The position numbers were made by a program, and so were the translations under genes. This document shows, piece after piece, positions 27,313-39,700 of a DNA stretch of 64,000 nucleotides. The notes beneath the pieces were generated by a model. The model did not search any database. It was not told where the DNA came from and saw only the letters and a program-made list of their open reading frames with translations. Every line of letters begins with the position of its first letter. The first letter of the stretch is position 1. This DNA is from Mugil cephalus (taxonomy: Eukaryota; Chordata; Actinopteri; Mugiliformes; Mugilidae): positions 2,005,826 to 2,069,825 of the forward strand of contig NC_061788.1 of assembly GCF_022458985.1 (NCBI RefSeq), in the 5' to 3' direction.

Positions 27313-28732
27313 GGGGCCGAGAGCTGCAGCAGCATCAGGGGGCAATTTTTTTTTGCAGAAAGAAAAACCGAAAAATAATAAAAAAGTGCATGACAAATCG
27401 TGCAGTAATAGCCTTCTAAAGTGTCGTGGCGTTAAAAAGAAAAAAAAAAAAAGGAAATTATTTCGTGTATTATCCTTAAAGTTTGAAAGGGTTTCTGAAA
27501 GTGGAGAAGAGAAAAAAAAAAGTATAAATGAGATGTTTCTCATTGGAAAGAAAGAAAAAGAGTTTTTTATAAGTAGAAGTGAAGCCAGGGAGCTTTTCCT
27601 ATAGTTTATATTTAAAAAAAGAAAGAGTGAGGACCTGTTTTGTTTTTGTTTTTTTTTTTTGAGAGTGAGCATCCATCCATGTTCCTGTTCCAGTCCAGGT
27701 CCTCTCTTCTTCTTCTTCTTCTTCTTCTTCTTCTTCTTCTTCTTCTTCTTCTTCTTCCTCTAAGGTTTTAGTGAGAGAGAGGAATCCGCTGCCGTCACTT
27801 CTTTGTGGATGTTTGCAGGACAGGAGGGAAGAGAAAAAAAAAACAAAAAGCAAAGCAAAAACAGCTGCAAGAAGACGAACCCCCCCCTGAAGAGTCAGTG
27901 AGAGGATTAATGTGTGAGGAGCCCGAACAGGACGGGGCCCCCCAGGACTAAACTACGAGGCTCCAGAGGTCAGCTGGGTTTATGTCATACATACGATCCG
28001 AGCGGAGCGACGCACATCCCGCCGGGAGTTTTCCTCTCACACCAGAGCATCCCTGGTGCTTTGAGGGCCAACACGCGGGGCGCGGACCCCGTCTGGGACG
28101 CCCCAGATACGCTACGGGTCCAACGGCATCTTCCAACGAACAAAGACCCTGGACAGAAACACACTGATGGACGTTTTCTTTTTTTAGTTTTTTTTTTGTT
28201 TCAAAAAGAGAACTATATTATTGACAAATGAAAATTCTACTTATAGGAAGAAATATTAATTACCAAACAAACCAGCAGCAAATGATATTTTCAAATACTG
28301 TAACAGAGAAAAAAGAACATATGTATTGTCTAAAAAAAAAAAGAAAATTAAGAACAAAAGGTTAATTTCTATCTTCAGATTATTTTTTAATTTTCTCCTT
28401 CTTAAAATGAGAGTACAACACTTTCCTTAATTAAAAGAACTTTAAATGTACCACGCAACCGTGTGACTGTATGTTTTTAAAACGATTTAACAAAGAAAAG
28501 CAGCAGAAACGAACTCCAAGAAACGTTTCCTGCGGATTTAAAAAGACAACGCAGACTGTATTTATTTGTATTTTTTTCTTCACATTTGGTGAAACGTCTC
28601 ATTTATCTCGTTTATCTCATTTATCTCATCATCCGATCGACGGCCTCAGCCAAACGACTGCAAACCTGAGACCAAACCAGGTCCTCAGATGTAAATATCT
28701 CAAGGTTTTCTTTGTCTTAATACGACAATAAA
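27313..28732 (+). other. purb 3' UTR (inferred)
   Basis: A long AT-rich tail follows the stop codon with A runs and a (TTC)n microsatellite at about 27707-27757. The first convincing AATAAA is at 28727-28732. The GC-rich patch at 27910-28160 holds only short overlapping frames and is probably part of the UTR. Confidence 0.45.
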
Positions 28733-31160
28733 CTCAATATTTGTCAGATTTTGAGGACACGATTGGATGAAAGTTTGACTTTTTGGAAGAAGAAACATCA
28801 AACCTGACGCTTAAAGCTTCTCAAATGTGAATATTATTCTCAAACGCAACAACTTTCTGCTCTAAATTGAATATTATCAGATTTTTAGGACTAACAGTTT
28901 CTATTTTTCAAAGCAAATATGTAATTTAAAGTTTCTCAAATGTGAATTTTTACAGCTTCTTGTAAATGACAATAAATGGAACATATTTGGGATTCAGACT
29001 CTTAATTGGATATAAACTGGTGATTGAGGTCATTTTTAAATAAACTTTACATAAATCTTGATTTTTGGTTCAAAAGAGAAACTGACTAATGAAATTCTGC
29101 TCATCAGAGAGATTTTACCCAACAAATTATATTTGAATTAGTTTTCTTCTAATAAGCGTTTTTGTACTTGCACGTTAAGTTGATGCGGATCTTAGCGTCG
29201 TAGCTACGAGTCTCCGGCGTGTGATTGGTCCTTTTTAGTGTTTCCGATTTTCTATGTCCTCAACTTGATTGTTTTGGGTCAATAAAGAATCGCTGAGGTT
29301 CACTGAGGAGGTTTGGAGACACAACGTTTCTACAGGAAGAAGAAACGAAAAGTAACCTGACTGGCAAAAAAAAAAAAAAAAAACACAGCGCCGACTAGTG
29401 TTTGGGTGGAGTTGTTACAGCGTGAGTCAGACCGACGTAGCTACGTACGAAGGTCACGTTAAATCTGCTGCGTGTCGCTGTCACTACGTATTTTTCGTAA
29501 ATCTTATTTAACACAAAGAAAAACGTCAGAAATGTTTCCTGTCGTCGCCCGTTAATCTAAAAGATTCGTTTCGTACCTTCGCAAAATAAAATATCTCAGT
29601 AAAATAAACTGGTGGAAAAAACCCTCAGATTTCTAAAGCTAAAACACTTTAGTTTAAGAGAATTATGGGACATTTACTACTATTACTGTTACTATTTAGA
29701 GTTATAGCTCATTAACAAAACACCTTTCAATGGAAACACGGACAAATTATAGAAATTTCATAAATATGACTTTTATTTTGAAAAACTAATGGAAACGCAG
29801 CTAGTGTGAGGATTTAAAAAGATGCAACAAACACGATTTATTCTTATTTTTAAGGCTTATTTTAATAATTTGTAACAAAAAATATTCAGTTTACTTTTCA
29901 AACAGTCATTTAATTAATTAGTCTCCTTTTAATTGTCTCTGTTTTGTCTTATTATTGATAAACTGATTCATTCATTGAGAGCTGGAAACAGCACAAGGAT
30001 CTTATTTAAAGTAAATAGTTGTTATTTAAAGAAATGAATCTGGGTCGAGATAAATGAACGACTGACGTTGTTTTTAAAAGCAGAAAACTGGAGTTAAATG
30101 TGAACGTTTGCTGATTTTCTGTCTGAATATACTGAGACACTAACGTCTCGTTCCTGCTCCTCAAACATGAAGAAAGTCTCTCATGGTTTCATTCCTCTTC
30201 CTCCTCAATGATCCTTGGTCCATGACAACGTCTCCTCTTCTCCTCCTTCATCGGACTGTTGACCTCCTCCTCCTCTTCCTCCTCCTTCTTCTCTTCCTCT
30301 TCTCATTCCTCCTCCTATTCTTCTTCGTCCTCTTCATTCATAAACCTCTACTTCCTCTTCCTCCTATTCTTCTTCATGTCCCTCCTCCTCCTCTTCTTCC
30401 TTCACCTCCTCCTGCTCCTCCTTCTCCTCTTCTTCCTCCTGAACATATTTCCTGTTTCCTCCCACTGAGAGGAGGAGCTCCTCCTCTTATATCCACCGCC
30501 TCTAAAGTTAAAGTTGTTGGAGGAGGAGGGAGAGACTTCTGGGTAACCCGACTCCTCCACCTCCTCCTCCTCCTCCTGCTGTTGTTGAAGCTTCTTCTCT
30601 GGCAGCTGTTGGTCTCCATATGCTGGTAGGAGGAGGAGGAGGAGGAGGAGGAGGTGCTGACACGGCACGCCGTCTATTTTAACGTGGGAGGCCTCGGCCG
30701 ACTGGACATTCCTGGTGTGAGGAGTCAGCTGTGCAGACACACAACAGTTGGATTGTAGCGACGTGAAGGAGAAGGAGGAGGAGGAGGAGGAGGAGGAGGA
30801 GGAGGAGGAAGAGGAGGAGGAGGAGGAGGCTTCTCCCTCCGGTCAGTGACAATAAATGGATTTAACTGGTTATAAACTGGTATCGAGCTCATTTTTCTTT
30901 CTCGGATTCGACAATAAACTGAACATTTGTCAGATTTTAGGAAACAGTTCATTTTTTTTTAAAGCAGAAATATCGAAGCTTCTCAAACTCAAACTAAATC
31001 TTATCAGATTTAAATGAAATATGTTGTTTAAAGTTTGTCAGACGGGATTATTTACAGTTAATGACAATAAATGGAAGATATTTGGTCTTTTAACCAGATA
31101 TAAACAGTTACTGAGGTAGTTTTAAACAAACTTTAAATAAGATAGATAGATAGATTGAGA
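28733..31160. other. Intergenic DNA with purine/pyrimidine tracts
   Basis: Unique AT-rich DNA up to 30170. A ctcctcttcc-rich tract follows (about 30240-30445), then GGA runs at about 30628-30652 and 30768-30833. A poly(A) run at about 29366-29383 within actggcaaaa..cacagcg is matched by a similar block at about 46590-46620, which hints at a diverged dispersed repeat. No exon is seen. Confidence 0.45.
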
Positions 31161-31600
31161 CCCTGCGTCCTCATATGGGGACATTAGGTTTTAGGTTTTA
31201 TTGCAGCTTATTCTGCTTAGATTAAACTCGTTGTCCTCGTTAGTGGACGCGTTAGACGCCATCTAGTGGTAGAAACATGATTCATTCTACAGACGATCAC
31301 AGGATGAAAGTGGACGAGGAACAAGACTCCATCAAATACTACGATTAAAACCTATTTATTTATACTTATTAACGTTTCTAGTTTGATACGACGCAAATTT
31401 AACAAATTTTATCAAAAGCAACGAGCTACAACGTCGCTAATTGGCAAGTACTCGTTTGAGGACGTTGGGACTTCATTGTTCGGTCTTTGCTCAGTCATGT
31501 TCAGGAAATAAAATACATAGTTTTATATTTTGTCACACATTGATGACTTTATTATAATATAAATGATGAAATAATCCCAGTGTCCACATATGAGGACATG
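31161..31600. mobile_element. MITE-like element with gtcctcatatg-type ends
   Basis: It starts ccctgcgtcctcatatgggg and ends cccagtgtccacatatgagg, ends that are near-palindromic and related. The interior from about 31280 to 31580 is shared with 41378-41668, where both ends are missing. No coding capacity is seen. Confidence 0.6.
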
Positions 31601-32214
31601 TTTTTTTTTTTTTTTAAATACTGTTTCCTGTACGTCATGGATGGAAATCATTCTCATGTCGGTAGAAAACAGATTCAGATCAGATCCCCCTGAACCCTGA
31701 ACCAGCTCTTCTATATCTGGGCCGAGGTCAGAGGTCAAAGGTCATATCAGGACGAGAGCAGGAATCTCTTTAGGTCACAGAAAAACAGAAAAACCTGCGG
31801 CGTGGAGGGATGTGGTGTCTCTGTGTGAGGTGAACTATGCACCAGGTCCTGACTCACTGTGGATGTGGTTTAGTGTTTCAGCTTCAAAATATCTGCAGAG
31901 AGAAACATAGAAGAGTCTTTGTCAGAACGTTCCTCGTTTTTTTATTTGGAATAAAAAGAATCCAGTCGAACGTCTCCACGTCCACGTCAGCAAACTGAAA
32001 ACAACTAAACACACAAAGATCAGGACGACAAGTTAAAACACGCTTCTAGGAAACATGATGGCAGAATCCTGATAGCAGCAACATGAAAAGAAAGAGGAAT
32101 TACACTCACTTTCCAAAACATTAGGTGAACTAGCAAAGGAAATTTCATATTGGAACGACTTCACTAGGATTGAAGATGTTGAAAGAATCGAAATTGTATT
32201 TATTCTATAATGAC

Positions 32215-32715
32215 CCATATATTTTATGTTTTTTTTATTTTGCTGGATGTTTTATTTTTATTTTCTATATATTTGCATATATTCTATTTTTATTTTATTC
32301 TGCTATATTCTTTCATATTTTTCATTTTATTATATTCTTACCCTTATTTTATTTTAATTTTATTATGCTATATTTATATGTTTTTAATAATGTATTTTTT
32401 TATTTTATTTTACTAGATTATTTTACTTTTTTTTAAAATATTTATATATATATATATTTATTTTATTTTACTATGTTTTTAATAATGTCTTTTTTTTATT
32501 TATTTTACTAGATTATTTTACTTTATTTTTTTATATTTTTACATATATGTTTATTTTATTTTCCTGAATTTCTACTGGTATATTTTTTACTTATATTTTA
32601 TTTGATTTTTATTCTATATTTCTCTTTACTTGTGGTTCTCAGGAGTAATTTTTATGAGTAACTGAGCTGCTGTGACCAAGTCATTTCCCCTGTGGGTGAA
32701 TAAATCCTGTCTAAG
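32215..32715. repeat. TTTTATTTTA-rich DNA ending in a LINE-type tail
   Basis: AT-rich low-complexity DNA followed by gaccaagtcatttcccctg (about 32673-32691) and aataaatcctgtctaag. This tail resembles the one at 16320-16360. Confidence 0.5.
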
Positions 32716-32837
32716 TATGAGTCTAAGATAAATGGACGTTGACACATTCGTTCTGTACCATGTGTTATTACTGAAGGATGAATGAATCAGTTTAATACGA
32801 AGAGTCGCCGGCTTGTGTCACCGTCCACAGTTCAGAC

Positions 32838-33080
32838 TTGATAATTAGCGTTTAATTAGCAGATTAATTCCCTTTCCTGCTCGTCTTTCACATTATTCCC
32901 GTTGGTCTCTGTGCGCGTCCTCGATGACCTCCCGGCAACACTCTCTCCTCTCTCCACTGAGCACATGTGAACAGTGCGACTAATGCAGCCTGTGAGCAAC
33001 GTAATACCTCTGCAGGCACCGAGCCAAATCAAGCCCGGATTACAGCACATGCTGCAGCTACTATCACGCTACCGTCGCAC
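32838..33080. promoter_or_regulatory. Candidate conserved non-coding element
   Basis: Three homeodomain-type TAAT cores lie at 32842, 32853 and 32865 within ataattagcgtttaattagc and the following bases, spaced 11 and 12 bp, about one helical turn. They are followed by about 200 bp of unique, GC-richer sequence with no reading frame. It stands out from the surrounding AT-rich and repetitive DNA. Function is unknown. Confidence 0.3.
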
Positions 33081-33666
33081 TCATTCACTCCGAGGCTTCG
33101 GTTCGGACCAATGTTCTGATTCACACAATGAAACAATCTTCACTGTGGAGGCCGTTGTCATGACGTGTGGAGATGATACGTATTTTAGAACACGCTGTGA
33201 TTCCTGATGTTCTTATTATTTTGAAAATCATTGCAAAAAAAGAGACGTATGACTGAAACAAGACACTAAAAAAGACAAAGTGTCCAAAAAAAGATGAAAT
33301 ATACAAAAAAATGTCTAAAATTACTATTAAAGCTGTGCTTTAAATGAACACACAAAGATATAAAACGATCTAAATGAGACACAGAAAGACACAAATTGTC
33401 CAAAAAAAAAAAAAAAAAAAGATGAAAAATAACCAAAACACCGCAACAACATTTAAAGGAAAACAGATCTACATATAAAACACATTAAAAGGACTGAATG
33501 TTTGGTTCAGGACGTGTTTCACTAATGTTCCTAATGAACTGTTTTAATACTGGACTGAAAGAAGATGCAACCTGAATAAAACAAGTCACAAAGACAAAAC
33601 GTCCAAAATGAGTTCATATTATCTAGAAACACATTAAAGATGATAGATTTAGCTCAGGACCGTTAC

Positions 33667-33780
33667 ATAGAATAGAATCGAATAGAATAGAATAGAATAG
33701 AATAGAATAGAATAGAATAGAATAAATGACCTTTATTGTCATTATACAGGAGAGAATGTACAAAATAATACAAAGACGTA
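33667..33780. repeat. (AATAG)n microsatellite plus fish repeat tail
   Basis: About ten gaata units (33668-33723) are followed by aatgacctttattgtcatta, a word common at the ends of teleost retroposons. Confidence 0.65.
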
Positions 33781-34242
33781 TTATTTAAAAAAAGATTTAC
33801 AGCTAAAGTTAAAATACTTAAACAATAATGTAAATATACAGAGATTCTAAAATAAAATGTTTTTAGTATTTTATTTCCTCAGTGATGAATATAAACGTGT
33901 TACAACGTGTTTCACTGAAGATCAGGCAGAAAACAAACATCAACAACCTGGTTTCTCCTCAAATATTCAGCGTGTACGAGGACGAGGAGGAGGAGGAGGA
34001 CGACGAAAGGAGGTGCACCCAGAGGATCCCGTGTTGGTAGGGAGCAGGGGGGAGGCAGCGGGGGGGGAGGCAGCGGGGGGGGAGGCAGCGTGGGGGGGGA
34101 GGCAGCGTGATCCCGCTGTGAAGCCGCGGCTGCTGGTTCTATATTTAGCTTCTGTTGCCATGTGCCGGGAATGTGAACGGCAGACGCACAAAATTACAGC
34201 TGCTGCTGCAACAATGAGTTCATGAAACGACAACACGCGACA

Positions 34243-34420
34243 ACACGCGCCTACACACAGCTACACACACAGCTACACACACAGATACACACAGCTACAC
34301 ACACAGCTACACACAGCTACACACACAGATACACACAGCTACACACACAGCTACACACACAGCTACACACAGATACACACAGCTACACACACAGATACAC
34401 ACAGATACACACAGCTACAT
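34243..34420. repeat. Acacagctacacac minisatellite
   Basis: Imperfect repeats of 10-12 bp, (acac)acagctacacac with some acagatacacac, about 15 units. Confidence 0.85.
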
Positions 34421-34761
34421 GCCTGCACACTGAAAACACTTTTATCATCCTGCAGGACAGAAATAATGGACTGAATTCATTTATGTCTGTTTGTATCCGT
34501 GTGGTTCACCAAGAAGAAGAAGAAGAAATTAGACACACAAAAAAAAAACGTCAACTCTTCCTCCTCTTCACAGTTAAAACCGTTTCTCTCTGGTTGTGCG
34601 TTCGGACCAAAGTGTCGCCATGAAAACTGGTCGATGCTGCTCCAATGAGACGACGCCGTCGCCCTCTGAACCTCGTCTCTGATTGGACGAGGCTCCTTTA
34701 ACCTCCACCAACGAGAAGAGAGAAGAACGCCGTTTAATCTGAGGGAAGACAAGAAGAAGAA

Positions 34762-35480
34762 GCTTCCTTCCTTCCTTCCTTCCTTCCTTCCTTCCTTCCT
34801 TCCTTCCTCCATGACCCAGTTTCTCTTCACATTCAGCTCATGGACTCATGTCCTGACATTTTCTTTCAGAGTTCACTGGTAGAATTCACAGTTCATTGGT
34901 CCATCAATGATGAGCAGATGCAGCAGAACAGGCCCAAACCAGGACATTAGCGCCCCCATGTGTCCTGGAGGGATGAGGTTCTGATGCTGGAATGCAGTGT
35001 TGGTTCATCTCCAAACATTTAAACCAAACTATTCTACTCTGGTCTCATCTGTCCACTAAACATTGTCCCACATGTCCTTTGTGGACAGAGAGCAGTGTCT
35101 TTGGTTGTTGAGTGGATTCATCAACATGAACATCAGCCAATGTGAGAGAGGCCTTTAGCTGCTTAGAAGTTCCCCTGGGTTCCTCTGGTTCCTCTCCCAC
35201 TATGATGGAGTGATGTTTGTTGGTGGACCACTCCTGTGGAGGGGAACAGTCGTCTTCAATCTGTCTGACTCTCTGTGGATTATTTGTGGCTTCCAGACTC
35301 TTTACAGATGGTTGTGGAACCTTTTCCAGCCTGATGAGCAACAACAACTCTTTTTCTGAGCTCCTCACAAAGCTCCTTTCATCTGTTGTCATCACACACT
35401 TCAACACAAACATGAGACAAATCCCTGATTTATAGAAACTAAACCAGGACCCGAGTCTCTTTAAAGTGATGGAAACACTG
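34762..35480 (-). mobile_element. Tc1-like transposon relic, copy 1
   Basis: Read on the minus strand, split frames give Tc1/mariner transposase pieces: LRKRVVVAHQAGKGSTTISK (DNA-binding region), then a DETRVE-FG word followed by IDGP.NCEFY and KRNWVM of the DDE domain. Stops and frame shifts break the gene. The transposase 3' part is replaced by a (TTCC)n microsatellite at 34764-34808. No terminal inverted repeats were found. Copy 2 (45045-45692) is nearly identical. Confidence 0.75.
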
Positions 35481-35668
35481 AACACACTGTGAACCTCTCT
35501 GATATGTAATATTGGCTCATTTTTCTGTTTCATGTGTTTGACTGTTTTCTCTTTCTCTACTTTCAGGACTTGTGTGAAAGTCTGTTGATGTTTTGAGTCA
35601 TTTTTTTATGCAGAAATTGTCGTGTTAAATGTATCATTTATTGAGTTTAGTTACTTGTTTCTTTAGAT

Positions 35669-36317
35669 CAGGGGTTGGAAACCTTCAACACTCAAAGAGC
35701 CACAAAAACCCCTTTACGTCTAAAATGAAGATAACTCTGCATATGTCGTTTTTTACCTCTATGTTAGGCCTAAAGTGAGTTTCATTTGTGAAATGAAATA
35801 ACTGCTACAGAGAAAACGAAATTTTCCTAATGCATTTATGTAACATAACAGGGATTTATCCGTGGTTGTCTTACCTGAGGTAGAAAACTTCAATAAATAG
35901 CGGGCTGCACCTGCCGGCGGCAGTTGTGACGTATATTTTGAGCGACAAAAAATTAAATACGCTTTATTTTAATGTTACAAGATCATCATCAATTCAAATT
36001 TAGAATTATATGTAAAAAAAATAATAATAATAACACACTAAAATAAAAATACATTTGAATTAAATACTCGACAGCAACTAGTAAATGTGCTGCAATGCAC
36101 TCTGGGAGTTCAGTGCGGTGTGGCGTTCAGTGTCATTCAGTTGTTGTGTAAACTCCCGCTCGTTCGCTGATGAGTTGCCGCTATTCTGAGGCAGTTAGCG
36201 TGAAAACGTGAACGGCTTTGATCAGTGTCGTTGCTCCGCACCGCTCGCTGCAGAGTGCCGCGACAGCGGAACGAAAGAGCCGCATGCGGCTCCGTTTCCG
36301 CGGGTTTCCGACCTCTG
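35669..36317. mobile_element. hAT-like MITE with 8-bp target duplication
   Basis: The ends caggggttggaaacc and gggtttccgacctctg are imperfect inverted repeats. Flanks CTTTAGAT (35661-35668) and CTTTAGAC (36318-36325) form a 7/8 target-site duplication, as expected for hAT elements. The 649-bp interior is non-coding and ends in the stem-like gagccgcatgcggctc. Confidence 0.8.
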
Positions 36318-36399
36318 CTTTAGACCTACATACTGTGGTTGTTGTTGTTGTGTTGTGTGTTAGTCACAAGATTTAAGTCAAGATTTAAAATGTCTGGTT

Positions 36400-36786
36400 C
36401 TCATTTATTTATTTATTGAGCAAACCAGTTAAAAAACATACAGAGCAAACTCAGAATCAACGGACATTAAATTATAAAAAAGTGATCAATTCAGACATTG
36501 ACAGAAACCACAAATATTTTTAAAAAATAATCAGGATTAAAGAACAAACTATAGGAATTCATTTAATTTAGTGAATAATAGAAACAAATAGCTTAAAATT
36601 TCAGTGTGTGTGGAATATCCTGTTACGCGTTTCTCCGTCAAAGGAGACATTATGTTTAGAAAAATTGAAATCAAGTAAAAGGTAGTTACTTTTCTACTTC
36701 ATCACCCACAGAGCAGGCAATTTATCAGACGAGTGCGCCATCTAGTGGTGAAACGGAGAAATGCAGACTTCACAAATCCTCTGCGG
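36400..36786 (-). other. Interleukin-1 gene 3' UTR (inferred)
   Basis: On the minus strand, overlapping AATAAA signals occur in the tttatttatttattg run at about 36403-36417, about 370 bp after the stop codon. The UTR holds only a few ATTTA-type instability words. Confidence 0.45.
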
Positions 36787-39700
36787 TTAGTAGGGGTTTA
36801 ACTTGAAGCGGGTGCAGCGAGTGGTGTTGTCCACCGTGCACATGTCCATGGACTCGTTTTCGTGCTCGTTGGACGTGCTGATGCACCAGCCGGGATACTT
36901 CACCGACTCGAACATGTTGTTGTCGAGTTCTGTCGTTATCTTGTAGAAGAGCAAACGGTCCATGTTTCCCTCGATCTCTTGCAAATTCTCATGGCATTCC
37001 TGACAAAAGACAAAAATAATCTGTTTATGTTGTTTGCAACAGAGAAGAAATGAAGCAAAAGCAAAAACCTTAGTGCATCTTTCAGAGTTTTCTACTTTTC
37101 TGCATAAAAATGACTAAAAATATCAACATATTTTCCCACAAGTCCTGAACAACGAGAGAGAGAAATATTAAACTGCTCAGGAAAATGAGCCATGTCACTT
37201 AAATCTCTAAGTAAAAACTGGTCTACATTTGTAAAAGCGTCACAAATATCTAAAGCTAAAACCCTTTTACCCTCTCATGGGAGTATTGATATAAAACTTT
37301 ATCACTAACGTACAATGGAAACACTTTTTTCACATTTTCCTGTCACTGGAGTTGAAGTTGCAAAACACCTTTGAAACATGAACAAAGAGCAAATGGAAGA
37401 AATATGTCATAAATATCACTTTTATTTCTACGGAAACGCAGCTAGTGAGGTTCACCTCTAGGATTAAAGGTTCATCTGTTTCCATCACTTTAAAGAGACT
37501 CAGGTCCTGGTTTAGTTTCTATAAATCAGGGATTTGTCTCATGTTTGTGTTGAAGTGTGTGATGACAACAGATCAAAGGAGCTTTGTGAGGAGCTCAGAA
37601 AAAGAGTTGTTGTTGCTCATCAGGCTGGAAAAGGTTCCACAACCATCTCTAAAGAGTCTGGAAGCCACAAATAATCCACAGAGAGTCAGACAGATTGAAG
37701 ACGACTGTTCCCCTCCACAGGAGTGGTCCACCAACAAACATCACTCCATCATAGTGGGAGAGGAACCAGAGGAACCCAGGGGAACTTCTAAGCAGCTAAA
37801 GGTAAAATACTCTCCACAGCCCTGAGTGTGACAGAGGTGCGTTCACGGTACTTTTACAGTGCAGGAACTTGCAAACATGCCGCGTGGCACATTATTAATT
37901 TTTCTTCGATTACAGTGTTTTTATGATCATGAGAAGCCAAAATCGAAATCAAAATTCGATTAATCATCCTGCCAACATTCACTCTAAGCTCTGTTTTTTC
38001 TTTCTTTTGTGACTCTGTGTTTGAGATTTATTTGTGATGCGTTTACCTCCAGGTTCAGCGTGACCTTGTTGTTGTTCATGGAGCAGGACATGTACAGGTT
38101 GTTGTGGATCGACAGGGCGACGATCTGACTGCAAGAACCTCTGTTTGTAGGGATGTAACTCGACATTTTAAACGTCACTGAAAGAGACGGAAACATAACG
38201 TTACGTTAGGTTCACAAGCAGCGTGAGTGATGAAGAGTCTCGTAGGAACCTCTTCTACCTTTGTGCTCAGAGTTTCCTCCTTTAAGGGTGATGGCCTGAA
38301 GTTTGTATTCTCCGCACCGATGGATGATATCTCTCTGAGCGGAGTCACGCAGCTCGCAGCCCTTCATGCTCCTCCACTTCCGGAAACACTGTCCCACTCC
38401 GGTCGAGTGGTCGCTCAACTCCATGACCGCAACTTCTGCAGGGAACAGAAAGAGAGGCAGGAACTTTCATTTCCTAAATTCACGTTTCAAAATTCAAGAA
38501 GTAGCCTCCAGAGAGACGTGGAGGTAAAACAGTTTTTTTTACGCACCCTCCACCACCTTGTCCATGATGGCGCTGCAGAGCTCGCCGTCGCTGAGCGCGC
38601 GGTCTCCGTGCGTCAGGAACTTCTTCAGCGCGTTCACCACCAGCACCAGGGTGGCGACGCTCTTCATGTTCCTGCCGCAGGAAACCTTCAGGTCCAGGCC
38701 CTCGTCCAGCTGGAAGGTCTCCTCCTGCACGTCCTGCACGTCCTGCACATTAGAGACCAGGAGATACAGCATCGAGCATCAGTCACTGACAGTCCCGACT
38801 CTAACGAGAAGTTTTTATTGCCCCCGAAGGCCAAACCCAAGCCACACGACACAAAAAGACTCAAACACACAAAAGAAACACTTCACTTTTAGCATTGTGC
38901 TAGTTCTCGTTTTTAGCTTCAAATTAAGAGCCAGGAACAAAAGATCACTACCAAGTTATAAAAGCTTATTAAAAGAATTAAGAGACACCTAACACCTAAA
39001 ACCAGACAAATACTCGAACACAAAACTTTGATTTGAAACCTTCATTTGAGATATTTCATCTCAATGTGCACGCTAACCTTTTCCTGTGCTAGATTTTAAC
39101 CATAATGTAACGTTAAACTTTAACAGCTGGTAATGAACTACAGGTTATTTATCAGCTGGCGTCACTTGCAGTCAGGTAGCAAACGTTTTAAAGCTCACAT
39201 CATGTGTTTGAATTATAATTTTTATTAGGTCGTCAAATGTACAAACTTCAGCCTGTTACACGTCAAATCAGAGCGTCTGAAAGTGACGACGCGCGTAAAG
39301 GACGATGAAAAACTCACCTTTGTGTCAAAGCAGCAGGACTCGACTTCTCTCTCACCTTCGGACGAGCTGTAAAATAAGAGTAGGAAATGAGAAAAAAAGT
39401 CAGAATTCTGAGAAAAGAGTCAGAATTCTAAGATTTAAATCAGAATTCTGGGGGGAAAAAAGTCAGAATTCTGAGAAAAAAGTCAGACTTTTGAGAAAAA
39501 GTCAGAATTCTGAAGAAAAAAGTCAGTAAAGTCAGAATTCTGAGATTAAAGTTATGCATCATGTAGTAATGTGGATCAGGGCCACGTGCAGTAGTAGGTA
39601 ATGTACAATCTGGGTCAGGGGTATTTCTTCCTTCCTGTTACGGACAGAATTCTGAGATTAAAGTTAAATTCTAAGTTAAATTCTTTTTTTTTTTTTTTTT

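Noticed and set aside
26314-27672. A 452-codon open frame antisense to purb
   Set aside because: It is the mirror of the GC-rich purb coding sequence, spans its whole length, and shows no known domain; the sense frame is clearly PURB.
27914-28231. Overlapping short GC-rich frames after purb
   Set aside because: Several frames on both strands compete, none resembles a protein family, and the place fits the purb 3' UTR.
35045-35533. A 162-codon frame as a possible intact gene
   Set aside because: It overlaps the Tc1 relic; the transposase-like words occur in other frames, so this frame is not the original protein.
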